A DNA stretch of 64,000 nucleotides from Singulisphaera sp. GP187 (GCF_900129635.1 NZ_FSRB01000003.1:744001-808000), one strand, 5' to 3'. Positions 47,526-56,267 are shown, counted from the stretch's first letter. Notes: generated by a model not told the origin, from the letters alone. Translations and numbers: made by a program.

Positions 47526-48647
47526 GTGTTACCATGGGAATCCCGGCGCGATCGCCGGAAGGGTCGCGCCCGACGCCGACCGGAACTTGCCAGCCTGGAA
47601 CGCCTCGAAGGGCGTGAGCTGATGGCGTACACGCCGTTGGGCTACTCGCTCCCCGACCTCACGGTCCAGGGCTTCACCGCTCCGACCGCGGCCTGGGGAA
47701 GCCCCCTGACCGTCACGGTCGACGTCAAAAACACGGGCTCGAGCACGCTGATCGAGCCCCTCGCCCTCCAGCCGGGCGCGACCAGCACCGCCGACGCCGG
47801 ACCGACCCAGGTGGCCGTCTTCGCGGCCCCGCAAAACAGCCGATCGAACCGCAATGCGGTGCAGATCGGGGTCATCAATATCCCGGGCATCAATCAAAAC
47901 GATGTCCAACAGTTTACGGGAACTTTCCAGTTGCCCAGTCGGCCGCCCGGGTTTGCCAAGCAAGGGGGCGCGATCAACGTCTTCTTCCAGGTCAACCCGG
48001 CGCGGAACATCCTCGAGTCCGACTACACGAACAACATCAGCCAGCGGTCGCCCGTCCTGATCTCGGCGCCACTGCCGAAACTCGCGGCGGTCGGCTTCGC
48101 GCTGCCGCCGACGCTGCAGCCGGGCGACACGATTCAGCCGAACATTCAGGTGGCCAACTTCGGCTCCGTCGACAGTTCCACCCAAGGCCCGGTGACCGTC
48201 GCCCTGGTGGCCTCCGTCGATCGCAAGTTCGGCCCGGGCAGCTCGGTGATCGCGCTCTACAACTTGGACAATATCGCGGGGATCGACACGGTTCCCTCGA
48301 AGAACCAGGCGTTCGGCCAAGAAACGATCAACACGCCGAACAACGTGGCGACGATCATCGGCAACGCCGTCACCCTTCCCGACCGCCCCCGCAACTACTT
48401 CATCGGGGTGGTCGTCGACCCGACGAACTCGATCAAGCAGCTCGGCAAAATTGGCCGCCACAAGGTTCGGACCAGTGGGTTCAGCCTGATCCACCCGGTC
48501 GGTCCGCCAATCAACAACCTGCCCCCGGCGGGCGTCGTCGTGGCCGGCAATGGGACCGCCAACCAGCCCTTCCCGTTCCCGTTGACCCCCGGGACCACGG
48601 TCGGTAACCCGATCTTCACCGACCCGCCCACCATCTTCAAAGACTAA
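47526..48647 (+). CDS. Surface protein with CARDB domains
   Basis: A 373-residue protein. The start is GTG at 47526 with GGGAGG six bases upstream. The N-terminus is highly basic (WESRRDRRKGRARRRPE) and ends in LASLERLEGRELMAYTPLG, an export-type motif found at the start of many large planctomycete surface proteins. Two CARDB (cell adhesion-related beta-sandwich) domains follow: PDLTVQGFTAPTAAWGSPLTVTVDVKN to about residue 165, and LAAVGFALPPTLQPGDTIQPNIQVAN to about 310. A proline-rich tail ends the protein. It is probably exported and attached to the cell surface. Terminator-like hairpins follow. Confidence 0.82.
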   Translation: MLPWESRRDRRKGRARRRPELASLERLEGRELMAYTPLGYSLPDLTVQGFTAPTAAWGSPLTVTVDVKNTGSSTLIEPLALQPGATSTADAGPTQVAVFAAPQNSRSNRNAVQIGVINIPGINQNDVQQFTGTFQLPSRPPGFAKQGGAINVFFQVNPARNILESDYTNNISQRSPVLISAPLPKLAAVGFALPPTLQPGDTIQPNIQVANFGSVDSSTQGPVTVALVASVDRKFGPGSSVIALYNLDNIAGIDTVPSKNQAFGQETINTPNNVATIIGNAVTLPDRPRNYFIGVVVDPTNSIKQLGKIGRHKVRTSGFSLIHPVGPPINNLPPAGVVVAGNGTANQPFPFPLTPGTTVGNPIFTDPPTIFKD

Positions 48648-48666
48648 GGGCAGGGCAGGGGGGGAA

Positions 48667-48699
48667 CTCGGCCGGACGAATGCGTTCGGTCCGGCCGAG
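48667..48699 (+). terminator. Hairpin after CARDB gene
   Basis: CTCGGCCGGAC and GTCCGGCCGAG, exact 11-base arms around an 11-base loop, begin 20 bp past the stop. No T-run. Confidence 0.6.
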
Positions 48700-48729
48700 C
48701 AACAGCTTCGAGCCCTTCATTGACGCACG

Positions 48730-48759
48730 CGGCCCGTCCGACATCATTCGGACGGGCCG
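48730..48759 (+). terminator. Second hairpin after CARDB gene
   Basis: CGGCCCGTCCGA and TCGGACGGGCCG, exact 12-base arms around CATCAT, 31 bp after the first hairpin. The two stacked hairpins probably end transcription from both sides of this convergent gene pair. Confidence 0.62.
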
Positions 48760-48827
48760 TTGGCGTTTCTGGAGAGTGCGATTCAGGGGGTGCCCCAGTT
48801 CAAAAGTACTGAGGGATCCGATCGGTC

Positions 48828-48908
48828 TGGTTCAGACGGAGAGGGAGAGATGCCTGCCGAATTGTCGAATCACCCGAGTGGGGCATCTCTCACGCACCGT
48901 CTGAACCA
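48828..48908. repeat. 81-bp two-level inverted repeat
   Basis: Outer arms of 12 bp (TGGTTCAGACGG, 48828-48839, and its inverse, 48897-48908) and inner arms of 10 bp (GAGAGATGCC, 48845-48854, and 48882-48891) enclose a 27-base loop. The region 48760-49145 otherwise holds no recognised gene. It could be a structured RNA, an IS end or a small non-autonomous element. Confidence 0.7.
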
Positions 48909-49145
48909 AAACAGGACAACGTAGCATCAAAGGTATCATCGCGTGATCAGTATTCGCCTCGCCATAGCATCGTCCCAAAAGATGCGTGACCTGACGAGTA
49001 TGGAGTTCGCAGAGGGTGAGGAGAGTCTCATCTAATTCGCACAAACAAAATCAACACCCAAGAACACAAAAACATTATCACCTCATCTCATCTCGCATCC
49101 GGCCAGTGCCAACCATGCGGAATGCGGGGCCTTTGCCGACTGACT

Positions 49146-49598
49146 TTAATGAACGCCGTATAACAGCACGCCGACAGATTTGGCGGCGGCGCGCAGCTTT
49201 TCGTCTAGCGTCGCCAGCGGCAGGCCACGCCGCATTGCCAGTTCCAGGTAGGCGGCGTCGTAGGCGGAAAGGTTCTGCGCGCGGGCGAGATGGGCGATGT
49301 CGGCGAAGGCGTGGAATTTCGTTTCTTCATCAACGGTAATGGGCAGTTCGGCGAGAAATCCGAGCCAGGTGGCGGTTTCGGTTTGGGTGGACCGGTTTCG
49401 TCGTTCTCCTACGACCAGCGTGTTTGCCACTTCCAGGTGCCAGAGATCGGGGACGAAGGCTGACTGGGAAGCCAGCGCGTCGAGAACCGACTGCGGGTAA
49501 TCGGCCCGCTCATCGGAAAAGCACCAAGCAAGGGCAATGGAACTGTCGAGAATCAACCCTTCCTTGGGCGGACTGCCGACCCCCTTCTTCTTGCTCAT
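49146..49598 (-). CDS. vapC: VapC-type PIN-domain toxin
   Basis: A 150-residue PIN-domain endoribonuclease. The acidic active-site residues are in LILDSSIALAWCFSDE (Asp near 18), HLEVANTLV (Glu near 56) and LSAYDAAYLELAMRRGLPLATLDEKL (Asp near 113 and 131). Such toxins cut tRNA or rRNA when the antitoxin is lost. It overlaps the antitoxin stop by four bases (ATGA), with GGAGGGAC seven bases before the ATG. An N-terminal MSKKKGVGSPPKEG extension precedes the domain. Convergent with the CARDB gene. Confidence 0.9.
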   Translation of the reverse strand: MSKKKGVGSPPKEGLILDSSIALAWCFSDERADYPQSVLDALASQSAFVPDLWHLEVANTLVVGERRNRSTQTETATWLGFLAELPITVDEETKFHAFADIAHLARAQNLSAYDAAYLELAMRRGLPLATLDEKLRAAAKSVGVLLYGVH

Positions 49599-49849
49599 GG
49601 CCGTCCCTCCTCGATCATCTCCTTGATTTCTTGGAGGGAAACCGGGCCGCGTGAACGGGCCTGCTGCTTGCTGTACGCCCGAAATTCCTCGATGACCACC
49701 TTCACGTCACGCGGGGGCACTTGCTGGGCCGGGGAAAGCACGGCCACCGGTCTACCGCGTTTGGTGATGGTGATCGTCTCTCCCTTTTCCACCTGGCTAA
49801 GCAACTGGGGCAAGTGCGTTTTCGCCTCGTATGAGCCGACGGATTTCAT
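49595..49849 (-). CDS. Phd/YefM-type antitoxin of the VapC pair
   Basis: An 84-residue antitoxin. The N-terminal DNA-binding fold KSVGSYEAKTHLPQLLSQVEKGETITITKRGRPVAVL is typical of Phd/YefM; the C-terminal part (EFRAYSKQQARSRG) should wrap the toxin. ATG 49849 has GGAGG eight bases upstream; TTG 49852 is a possible alternative. An imperfect dyad, TAGA-N5-TCTA (49880-49892), lies about 30 bp upstream and may be its operator. Confidence 0.88.
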   Translation of the reverse strand: MKSVGSYEAKTHLPQLLSQVEKGETITITKRGRPVAVLSPAQQVPPRDVKVVIEEFRAYSKQQARSRGPVSLQEIKEMIEEGRP

Positions 49850-50327
49850 CAATGGGCCTCCCGGGTCAACCTGGTCTCATAGAACTAGTCTAAACCAGAT
49901 CACCCAGTTTGCCAAGCACGAATGACAGTTCGGTTGACGCTTTCACGAGGTTGCAACGGAGACGAAACAAGCGATATCGCCCCCCATCAGAGCATTAAGA
50001 GTTTTGGTGAAGTCAGAATTCTGCCGCCGCTTAAAATGGGAGCGTCGCGAAAGCAATAAAGAGACCAACGGACACTTCAACTACAAGCCAGGCCACACAA
50101 ACTTCATAGCCGTTTTTTTCACATCCCAATTTACAATATATCTTATTTTACACAAAGAATGTCTCCATTTCCAATCTCGTCCCGAGTAGCGTCTGACATG
50201 ACCGTCACGCGGTCCGCGGAAGACGAAGAGTCTTTCACCCATTTCACGCAGACTGCGTCAAGAATTAAAAATGTCCCCATTTCTGCTCCGGCAGGGAAGC
50301 GACAGGAGGAAAAGAGGAAGGGACGCG
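49850..50327. other. AT-rich intergenic region with short direct repeat
   Basis: 478 bp upstream of vapBC and downstream of the second DUF1552 gene. It holds the vapBC promoter side, an AT-rich tract (50090-50170), and two copies of AATGTCYCCATTTC (at about 50158 and 50269). No gene is convincing here. Confidence 0.45.
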
Positions 50328-51668
50328 CTAGGCATTGATGGCCGCGAGCCTCCCCGTGCTGTCGCCGAACGACTCGACCGGGACGCACATCCGGTCGAGC
50401 ATCGAGAGGTGCAGGTTCGTCAGCGGGGTCCCCTTGGGAAGGAGGACGTGACGACCCGTCTTCAAGGTGCCGTTCCCCTTGCCGGCCACGAGGATCGGCA
50501 GATCGTCGTGGCTGTGGGCATTGCCGTCGCTGATCCCGCTCCCATAGGCGATCATGCAATGATCCAGGAGCGTGCCGTCGCCTTCCGGGACCGACTTGAG
50601 CCGGTCGAGCAAGTAGGCATATTGCTCGACGTGAAACCGATTGATCGCTCGGATCTTCTCGTACTTCCGGGGGTCCTTGCCGTGGTGCGACAGGTCGTGG
50701 TGCCCCTCGGGCACGCCGATGGCGCCGTAGCTGCGGTTGCTGCCGTCGTTGGCGAAGACGAAGGTCGCGATCCGGGTCAGGTCGGCCCGGAACGCGAGGA
50801 CGAGCAAGTCGCACATCAGCCGGAGGTGTTCGCGGTAGTCGCTGGGGATGCCGGCCGGGCGGGCCAGGCGGGACTGGCCGACCTCGATCACGGGCCGGGC
50901 CCGGTCGATCCGTCGTTCGATCTCGCGGACTCCGGTCAGGTACTCATCGAGTTTGCGGCGATCGGTGCCGCCGAGCTTGTCCCGAAGCTTGCGGGCGTCC
51001 TCGGCGACGAAATCGAGGAGGCTCCGGTCGCGCCTCCCGCGACGGGCGGCGCCTGGATCGGCCTGACCAAGGACCTGGCCGGCGAAGAGGCGTTCGAAGA
51101 CGAGCCGGGGGTCGACCTCCTTGGTCGCCGGGGCCGATTCTCCTCGCCAGGAGAGGTTGACCTGATAGGCGCAGCTGTAGCCATGGTCGCACTGGCCGGA
51201 GTCTCGGCCCCCCTCGCAGCCGATCTCGAGCGAGGCGAACCGGGTGGCCTGGCCCACCTTCCTGGCGGCGAGTTGGTCGACCGAGATCCCGGCGCGAAGG
51301 TCGGCCCCCCCGGTCTTGCGCGGGTGGGTACCGGTGAGGAAGGCGGCCATCGCCCGGGCGTGGTCGCCGCCGCCGTCGCCGTGGGCTCGGGCCTGATCCA
51401 GCGTCAATCCGCTGAGCACGAGCAGGTCGTCTCGGACCGACCGCAACGGCTCGAGCAGGGGGGGGAGGTCGTAGTCGGGGCCGGTCGTCCGAGGGGTCCA
51501 GTCCGGCATGTGGACCCCGTTGGGCACGTAGACGAAGGCCATCCGGGTAGGAGACTTGGTCGCCGGGGCCTGCGCCCGAGCGGGACCGGACGACATGGCC
51601 TCCAGCAGCGGCAAGGCCATCGCCGCGCCTGCCCCTCGGAGTACCGTCCGCCTTGAAAGTGTCTTCAT
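50328..51668 (-). CDS. DUF1552 domain protein (second copy, Tat-like signal)
   Basis: A 446-residue paralogue of the DUF1552 protein at 20601-21950. The twin-arginine-like signal is SRRTVLRGAGAAMALPLLEAM. Family segments are MAFVYVPNGVHMPDWTP, GISVDQLAARKVG, DPRLVFERLFAGQ, HHDLSHHGKDPRKYEKI and IAYGSGISDGNAHSHDDLPILVAGKGNG. The start overlaps the TGA of the upstream DUF1592 gene (ATGA). As in the first copy no enzymatic activity is proven. No ankyrin gene follows here, unlike the first module. Confidence 0.9.
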   Translation of the reverse strand: MKTLSRRTVLRGAGAAMALPLLEAMSSGPARAQAPATKSPTRMAFVYVPNGVHMPDWTPRTTGPDYDLPPLLEPLRSVRDDLLVLSGLTLDQARAHGDGGGDHARAMAAFLTGTHPRKTGGADLRAGISVDQLAARKVGQATRFASLEIGCEGGRDSGQCDHGYSCAYQVNLSWRGESAPATKEVDPRLVFERLFAGQVLGQADPGAARRGRRDRSLLDFVAEDARKLRDKLGGTDRRKLDEYLTGVREIERRIDRARPVIEVGQSRLARPAGIPSDYREHLRLMCDLLVLAFRADLTRIATFVFANDGSNRSYGAIGVPEGHHDLSHHGKDPRKYEKIRAINRFHVEQYAYLLDRLKSVPEGDGTLLDHCMIAYGSGISDGNAHSHDDLPILVAGKGNGTLKTGRHVLLPKGTPLTNLHLSMLDRMCVPVESFGDSTGRLAAINA

Positions 51669-53701
51669 GATGATGGTTTCCCTCGCGACTGCGATCGATT
51701 CTGAAACGGAGGACTCGCGACGATGGCGAGCACCAGGCTCGAGAACCGGTAATCGTCGCGTTTCAAAGTGCGGGCGATCGCTTCGACGAAGCAGCGATCC
51801 GCGAGGCCCAGGCCGCGGCCGAGCGCGTAGGTGAGCAGCTTTTCGGACAGGCAACGGGCGAACATTTCCCGGCGGGCCTTCAGGACGGCCCGCAGTCCGG
51901 CAGGCCCTCGGAAGGACTCGGCTCCGAGCAGCGTCCCGGACGCGTCGAGGGGCTTGCCATCTTCGCCCGATGATCGCCAGCCGCCGATGGCATCGAAGTT
52001 CTCCAGGCCGAAGCCGAGAGGGTCCATCCGGGCGTGGCACGAGGCGCAGGTGGGGTTGGTGCGGTGCCGCTCCAGCTGCGCCCTGATCGTCCCGGCGGGT
52101 GTGGCCCCGTCCTCTGCTTTCAGGCCCTCGACGCCCTCCGGCGGCGGGGGCGGCGGCATGGCGAGGAGATTGTCGAGGACCCACTTGCCTCGCTTGACCG
52201 GGGAAGTCCGCGTCGGGTTGGACGTGACCGTGAGCACGCTGGCGTGGGACAAGACGCCGCCTCGAGGGGTGCCGGCCAGGGAGACTCGTCGAAACCGATC
52301 GCCGACGACTCCGGGGATGCCGTAATGGCGGGCGAGCCGCTCGTTGACGAAGGTGTAATCCGCGTCGAGGAACTCCAGCACGCTCCGGTCCTCGCGGATG
52401 ATCGCCCCGCAGAACCGCGCGGTCTCCCCGAGCATGGCCCGGCGGAGCGGTTCGTCGAAGTCGGGGAAGAGCTTCGGGTCGGGCGTGACGTCCTGGAGAC
52501 TTCGGGTCTGGAGCCACTGGGCGGCGAAGCCGTCCACCAGGGCCCGGGCCTTTTCGTCGCGGAGCATCCGGCGGGCCTGCTTCGCCAGGTTGTCACCCCG
52601 TCGCAGCTCACCCCGAGCGGCCAGCCGGTAGAGCTCGTCGTCGGGCATGCTGCTCCAGAGAAAGTACGAGAGGCGAGCGGCCAGTTCGAACTCGTTGACG
52701 GGGCCACTCCTTCCCTCCTCGCCCGTCTCCGGTTCCGTTTCGGCGAGGAACAGGAAAGTGGGCGAAATCAGGACCGCCTTGAGTGCGTATCGGATCGCCT
52801 CGTCCATGGTGTCGCCGTCCTTGCGGGCCGAGTCCACGAGCGCGACCAGGCGAGTCAGTTCCTCGTCGGTGGCGGGCCGGCGGTAGGCACGGTCGGCGAA
52901 GCCTCGGAGGATTTCATAGGCCCGGCGGAGGGCGAGCACTTCCGGGTCCTCGACGATGGGGGCCGAAGACAGGGGCCGGCCGATCCGCTTGACGGGTTCC
53001 GATCGGACAGGACGGACGAGCTTCCGGTGGACCGAGGGGACCATGTCGAGGGGTGGATTCATGATCCTCGACCACGCCTGAGGGGTACGAGCCGCCGCTC
53101 CGATCGCGCGGTCGGCCGCCGCCAGATACTTTTCCAACAGGACGGGGGGGATCGACAGGACGTCGCCGATGTTGTCGAAGCCATAGCCGACGTCGTCGGC
53201 CGGGAAGGCGTCGGCGAGATGGAGGTCGAGGTCGAACAGGTCGCGGATCGTGTTATTGTACTCGGCACGATTGAGCCGGCGCAACGTGACCCGGCCCGGG
53301 TCGGCATCAGGTGAGGAGCACCGGAACACTTCGGCGTCAAGCCATTCGTCGATGGCGGCCAGTTCCGCCGTGGAGGGCCTCGCTCGGCCGCTCGGAGGCA
53401 TGGTCCCCGAGCGCAGGGCATCGGCGACCCGGCCCCAGGTCTCGAGGTCTTCGCGGCTCGAGGCTCGTTCCCCGAGGCCATCCAGGGCGATCCCACCCCG
53501 CTTCGTGGCGGAATCGTGGCATTCCAGGCAATGCCGGTCGAGCGCCGGGGCAACGTGCGTCTCGAACGTCGGCTTGGGTCGGGTGAGGGGTGATGGGGCC
53601 GTCTCGACCTCATCAAGGCCCGGCGAAAGCGTCGGACGATCGCCGCAGCCCGAGAGTCCCGGCAGGAAGGCCAGGCCGAACAGGATGAAAACTCTTGTCA
53701 T
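51665..53701 (-). CDS. DUF1592 family cytochrome c-containing lipoprotein (second copy)
   Basis: A 678-residue paralogue of the 790-residue protein at 21947-24319. A lipobox (PGLSGCGD, Cys19) replaces the ordinary signal peptide, so it should be membrane-anchored. The haem motif is CLECH (Cys58, Cys61, His62). DUF1587 (VTLRRLNRAEYNNTIRDLFDL), DUF1595 (FADRAYRRPATDEELTRL), DUF1592 (LAARLSYFLWSSMPDDELY), DUF1588 (SVLTVTSNPTRTSPVKRG) and DUF1585 (LLTYALGRGLGLADRCFV) are all present. The ~110-residue difference in length comes from a shorter segment between DUF1587 and DUF1595. CASCHARMDP recurs before the last module. Confidence 0.9.
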   Translation of the reverse strand: MTRVFILFGLAFLPGLSGCGDRPTLSPGLDEVETAPSPLTRPKPTFETHVAPALDRHCLECHDSATKRGGIALDGLGERASSREDLETWGRVADALRSGTMPPSGRARPSTAELAAIDEWLDAEVFRCSSPDADPGRVTLRRLNRAEYNNTIRDLFDLDLHLADAFPADDVGYGFDNIGDVLSIPPVLLEKYLAAADRAIGAAARTPQAWSRIMNPPLDMVPSVHRKLVRPVRSEPVKRIGRPLSSAPIVEDPEVLALRRAYEILRGFADRAYRRPATDEELTRLVALVDSARKDGDTMDEAIRYALKAVLISPTFLFLAETEPETGEEGRSGPVNEFELAARLSYFLWSSMPDDELYRLAARGELRRGDNLAKQARRMLRDEKARALVDGFAAQWLQTRSLQDVTPDPKLFPDFDEPLRRAMLGETARFCGAIIREDRSVLEFLDADYTFVNERLARHYGIPGVVGDRFRRVSLAGTPRGGVLSHASVLTVTSNPTRTSPVKRGKWVLDNLLAMPPPPPPEGVEGLKAEDGATPAGTIRAQLERHRTNPTCASCHARMDPLGFGLENFDAIGGWRSSGEDGKPLDASGTLLGAESFRGPAGLRAVLKARREMFARCLSEKLLTYALGRGLGLADRCFVEAIARTLKRDDYRFSSLVLAIVASPPFQNRSQSRGKPSS

Positions 53702-53793
53702 GGGAAAGTCCGGGAGTTCGGACGCGGGGCGGCCCTGTGCGAGGGAAGGCCGCCCCGGATTGGGGAAGTGAGAGTGGGGCGGGACCGGTCGGC

Positions 53794-54960
53794 TCAGTAG
53801 CTATCGGCGCTCAAGAGCTCGCCGCCGGCCCGGGTGACCAGGGCGGCCACGATCGGGACCGAGAGCGAATCCTTGAGGAAGTGGACTGAGCCGTCGGCGA
53901 AGAGGGCGTTGGCGCCGCCCGGGTGGAACGAGTAGATCTCGTTGTTGCTCGTGCAATTGATCATGCATGTACCACCCCGAATGCCGTTCTGGCGGCCCTG
54001 GGCGCCGGCGATGACGGAGTAGGTGAACTGGTCGGCCCAGGCCCCGCCGCCGCTGGTTACCGGCTCGATGATGCCGTCAACCAGGAGGCCGTTGACCTCC
54101 GACTTGTACATCTGCCGCTTGCCGTTGTAGCCGATCGGCTTGGAGCCGGACTCCGAGACGATCAGAGTATTCGACGTGCCGTCGAGGATCGAGGCGATCC
54201 GGATCTTGCCGGCGATCAGGGGGTCGGCGATGGTCCCGGAGTTGATCGCCGGCGTGGCCGCCGTGATCGTCGACGGGTTGCCCACCGTGGTGATGTACGC
54301 CGGGTTCATGCCCGCGGCGATGAGCGGCACCTGGGAGATGCCGGGGATCGGGAAGTAGTCGGTCCGGCCCCAGATCTGGGTCGGAGGGGGATTCAGGTTC
54401 GAGGCACTTCCGCCACTGCCTCCGGCGGCGCCCGGCGTGCAGATATCGCCGCCACCGTTGCCGTAGGGGCCCCAGTTGGCATTGTAGTAGTTGATCGTGG
54501 CCGGACCGGGCGACGAGGGGCAGAGGAACGTGTTGATCGCGATCGAGTAAGCCGAGTTCGTGCCCGAATGCGCCCCAGTGGAGGGGGGGATGTTGGCCGT
54601 ATTGAACGTCGACTGGCTGATATTGATCAGGTTATAGACACTGTTCTGCTCCAAGAAGGGCAGAATCTGAGTCAGGAACGACCCGCAGGCCGTCGGGATC
54701 GCCGCCTGTGCGTCGGCATTGGTGTCGGGTTGGGCAAGCCTCGCCACGTCGGAAGGCAAGGCCCCGTAAGTGCTCTCGAAGTTCAACGTGCCCAGGCCGA
54801 TCTGCTTGATATGGTTGATGCAATCGGTGCGCCTGGCTGCCTCGCGTGCCGCCTGCACCGCGGGCAGCAAGAGCGCGATCAGGACGGCGATGATGGAGAT
54901 CACCACCAGCAACTCGATCAGCGTGAAACCACGACTCTCAGTCTGTCTGACGGACTTCAT
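53794..54960 (-). CDS. DUF1559 pilin-like protein
   Basis: A 388-residue DUF1559 protein. The N-terminus is [34 protein letters not shown], the prepilin-type cleavage/methylation helix, followed by a NHIKQIGLGTLNFESTYGALP segment, a central Gly/Asn-rich domain with several Cys (CGSF, CPSS, DICTPG, TCMINCTS) that could form disulfides, and the C-terminal FHPGGANALFADGSVHFLKDS signature. GGAG lies about ten bases before the ATG. It is 92 bp upstream of the DUF1592 gene's start on the minus strand, so it may lead that operon. Function unknown; surface or secretion-linked. Confidence 0.92.
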   Translation of the reverse strand: MKSVRQTESRGFTLIELLVVISIIAVLIALLLPAVQAAREAARRTDCINHIKQIGLGTLNFESTYGALPSDVARLAQPDTNADAQAAIPTACGSFLTQILPFLEQNSVYNLINISQSTFNTANIPPSTGAHSGTNSAYSIAINTFLCPSSPGPATINYYNANWGPYGNGGGDICTPGAAGGSGGSASNLNPPPTQIWGRTDYFPIPGISQVPLIAAGMNPAYITTVGNPSTITAATPAINSGTIADPLIAGKIRIASILDGTSNTLIVSESGSKPIGYNGKRQMYKSEVNGLLVDGIIEPVTSGGGAWADQFTYSVIAGAQGRQNGIRGGTCMINCTSNNEIYSFHPGGANALFADGSVHFLKDSLSVPIVAALVTRAGGELLSADSY

Positions 54961-55051
54961 CGTTCACTTCACTCCATGAGGGGGGGCGTTCAGCCCCGAT
55001 CCAAGTTGAGGTACCAACGATCCGGCCGACGTTGGCCGCGATGCCCACGGC

Positions 55052-55534
55052 TCAATCCGTGAGGTTGAAGGGGGGAAGGGTGTTGCTCCCGTTCTTGACC
55101 TCGGCGTCAAGTCGGGGGTGGGCGATGTCGAAATAGCGACCTTTGAGCCGATCATCGGCGATCAGCAGAGGCTTTCCCTCCCTCGCGGCGCGCTTGCCGA
55201 CCGTGCGCGCCGTGTCGCGGCGATGGGTCCGCAACGGCCCCTGGCGCCACTCGACGAGCACCGCATACTGGCCAGGCGGGGCGCCTGGTCCCAGGTCGCC
55301 GGAGTCGAGCCGGAACGAACCGTCGGCCTCGACCTCGCCCCGAGGGATCGCGCCGTTCGATCCGGCGGCGCTCTTGGGGAAGAACGACACGGTCGCCCCG
55401 ACCGCCGGCTCGCCCTTGTGCAGGACCTTGCCGTAGACGGGATAGCGCCCGTTCGATTCGCCGCAACCGGCGCCGACCAAGGCCAATGCCAACGCCGAGG
55501 CGGCCATCACGCCGATGGTCTTCCTGTGAAACAT
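55052..55534 (-). CDS. Lipoprotein with carboxypeptidase-regulatory-like fold
   Basis: A 160-residue exported lipoprotein: lipobox LVGAGCGES with Cys near residue 23. The mature domain, YPVYGKVLHKGEPAVGATVSFFP followed by EVEADGSFRLDSGDLGPGAPPGQYAVLVEW, is the beta-sandwich seen in many planctomycete proteins that accompany DUF1559 genes. ATG 55534 was chosen for the lipoprotein signal. It lies directly upstream of the DUF1559 gene (91 bp) and probably heads the same transcript: lipoprotein - DUF1559 - DUF1592 - DUF1552. Confidence 0.8.
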   Translation of the reverse strand: MFHRKTIGVMAASALALALVGAGCGESNGRYPVYGKVLHKGEPAVGATVSFFPKSAAGSNGAIPRGEVEADGSFRLDSGDLGPGAPPGQYAVLVEWRQGPLRTHRRDTARTVGKRAAREGKPLLIADDRLKGRYFDIAHPRLDAEVKNGSNTLPPFNLTD

Positions 55535-56267
55535 GAGTCTCCGATGCTCCTTCTCAACCACTCGCGTCCACGCCGGATTTCCGCAAAGGAAGCGGATCCG
55601 GCGGGGCGAGCATGGGCGAAGACTCTAAGCATTTCATGCGCCAGCGTTCGATTGATTGACGGATCTCTCGGTTGGAAATCGACTTGTGCCGTCGAGCCCG
55701 CCTTGGCGGCCAGACCGCCACGGGTTTGACCAATGCAAATCGCATGCACTATCGCGCATATTGCAATGCTCCGCCGCGACTCAACGCCAGAGAGTGAAAG
55801 GCTCAGGAAGACAACATCTCCCGGCCGGTGGGCATCGAGATCCGGGGAAACGGAGGGGGCCCCCCTCGAAACGGACGAAATGCCCGCTACAGCGGTTTAC
55901 CGTCGGATGACCCACGGATTATGACAAACAAATTGACAATCATGACCACGTCTATAATTTTACCGTTCGACTTCAGCCCCAACGGGGCGGCACCAGCGGC
56001 ACCCCGGCGCGGAGGCGCGGCAGACACGCAAGGTGGGCAAAGCAGTGCGTCTGGCGGGGCCGGCGGCAAGCCGCAATCACCCATACAGGTCGGGATCTTG
56101 GTCACTGACACCGCCAGCGATACCAAGCCCACCGAGGAACTGTCACACGACGGATCCCTACCCTCGAAACGAGGGTAGGGATCCGAACTGACACGGAGCT
56201 GCGGATCGCGGCCCGTGCACGTCACTCCCGTCGCGCCCGACTCACTCTCGCTGGCGACGATCTCCGC
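55535..56267. other. 733-bp intergenic region with strong hairpin
   Basis: It separates the lipoprotein gene start from the serine-hydrolase gene end. The main content is the 35-bp hairpin at 56151-56185. A TTGACA and TATAAT (55933, 55953) are only 14 bases apart. A plus-strand frame at 55921-56178 has no family features. I support no gene here. Confidence 0.4.
56151..56185. repeat. 16-bp perfect-stem hairpin
   Basis: CGGATCCCTACCCTCG (56151-56166) and its exact inverse (56170-56185) are separated by AAA only. It lies 82 bp past the serine-hydrolase stop on the minus strand, so it may terminate that gene, but no T-run follows and the length is unusual. Confidence 0.85.

Noticed and set aside
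48832-49044. Pair of opposed small frames sharing similar peptides (QTERERC / QTVRERC)
   Set aside because: The similarity is a by-product of the inverted repeat at 48828-48908, not of a gene.
50004-50189. Plus-strand frame of 61 codons in the AT-rich gap
   Set aside because: Lacks a ribosome binding site, and its composition reflects the AT-rich tract only.
55933-55958. TTGACA and TATAAT as a promoter
   Set aside because: The spacer is only 14 bases and no gene follows.
55921-56178. Small plus-strand frame starting MTNKLTIMTTS
   Set aside because: No ribosome binding site or family features, and its end runs into the perfect hairpin.
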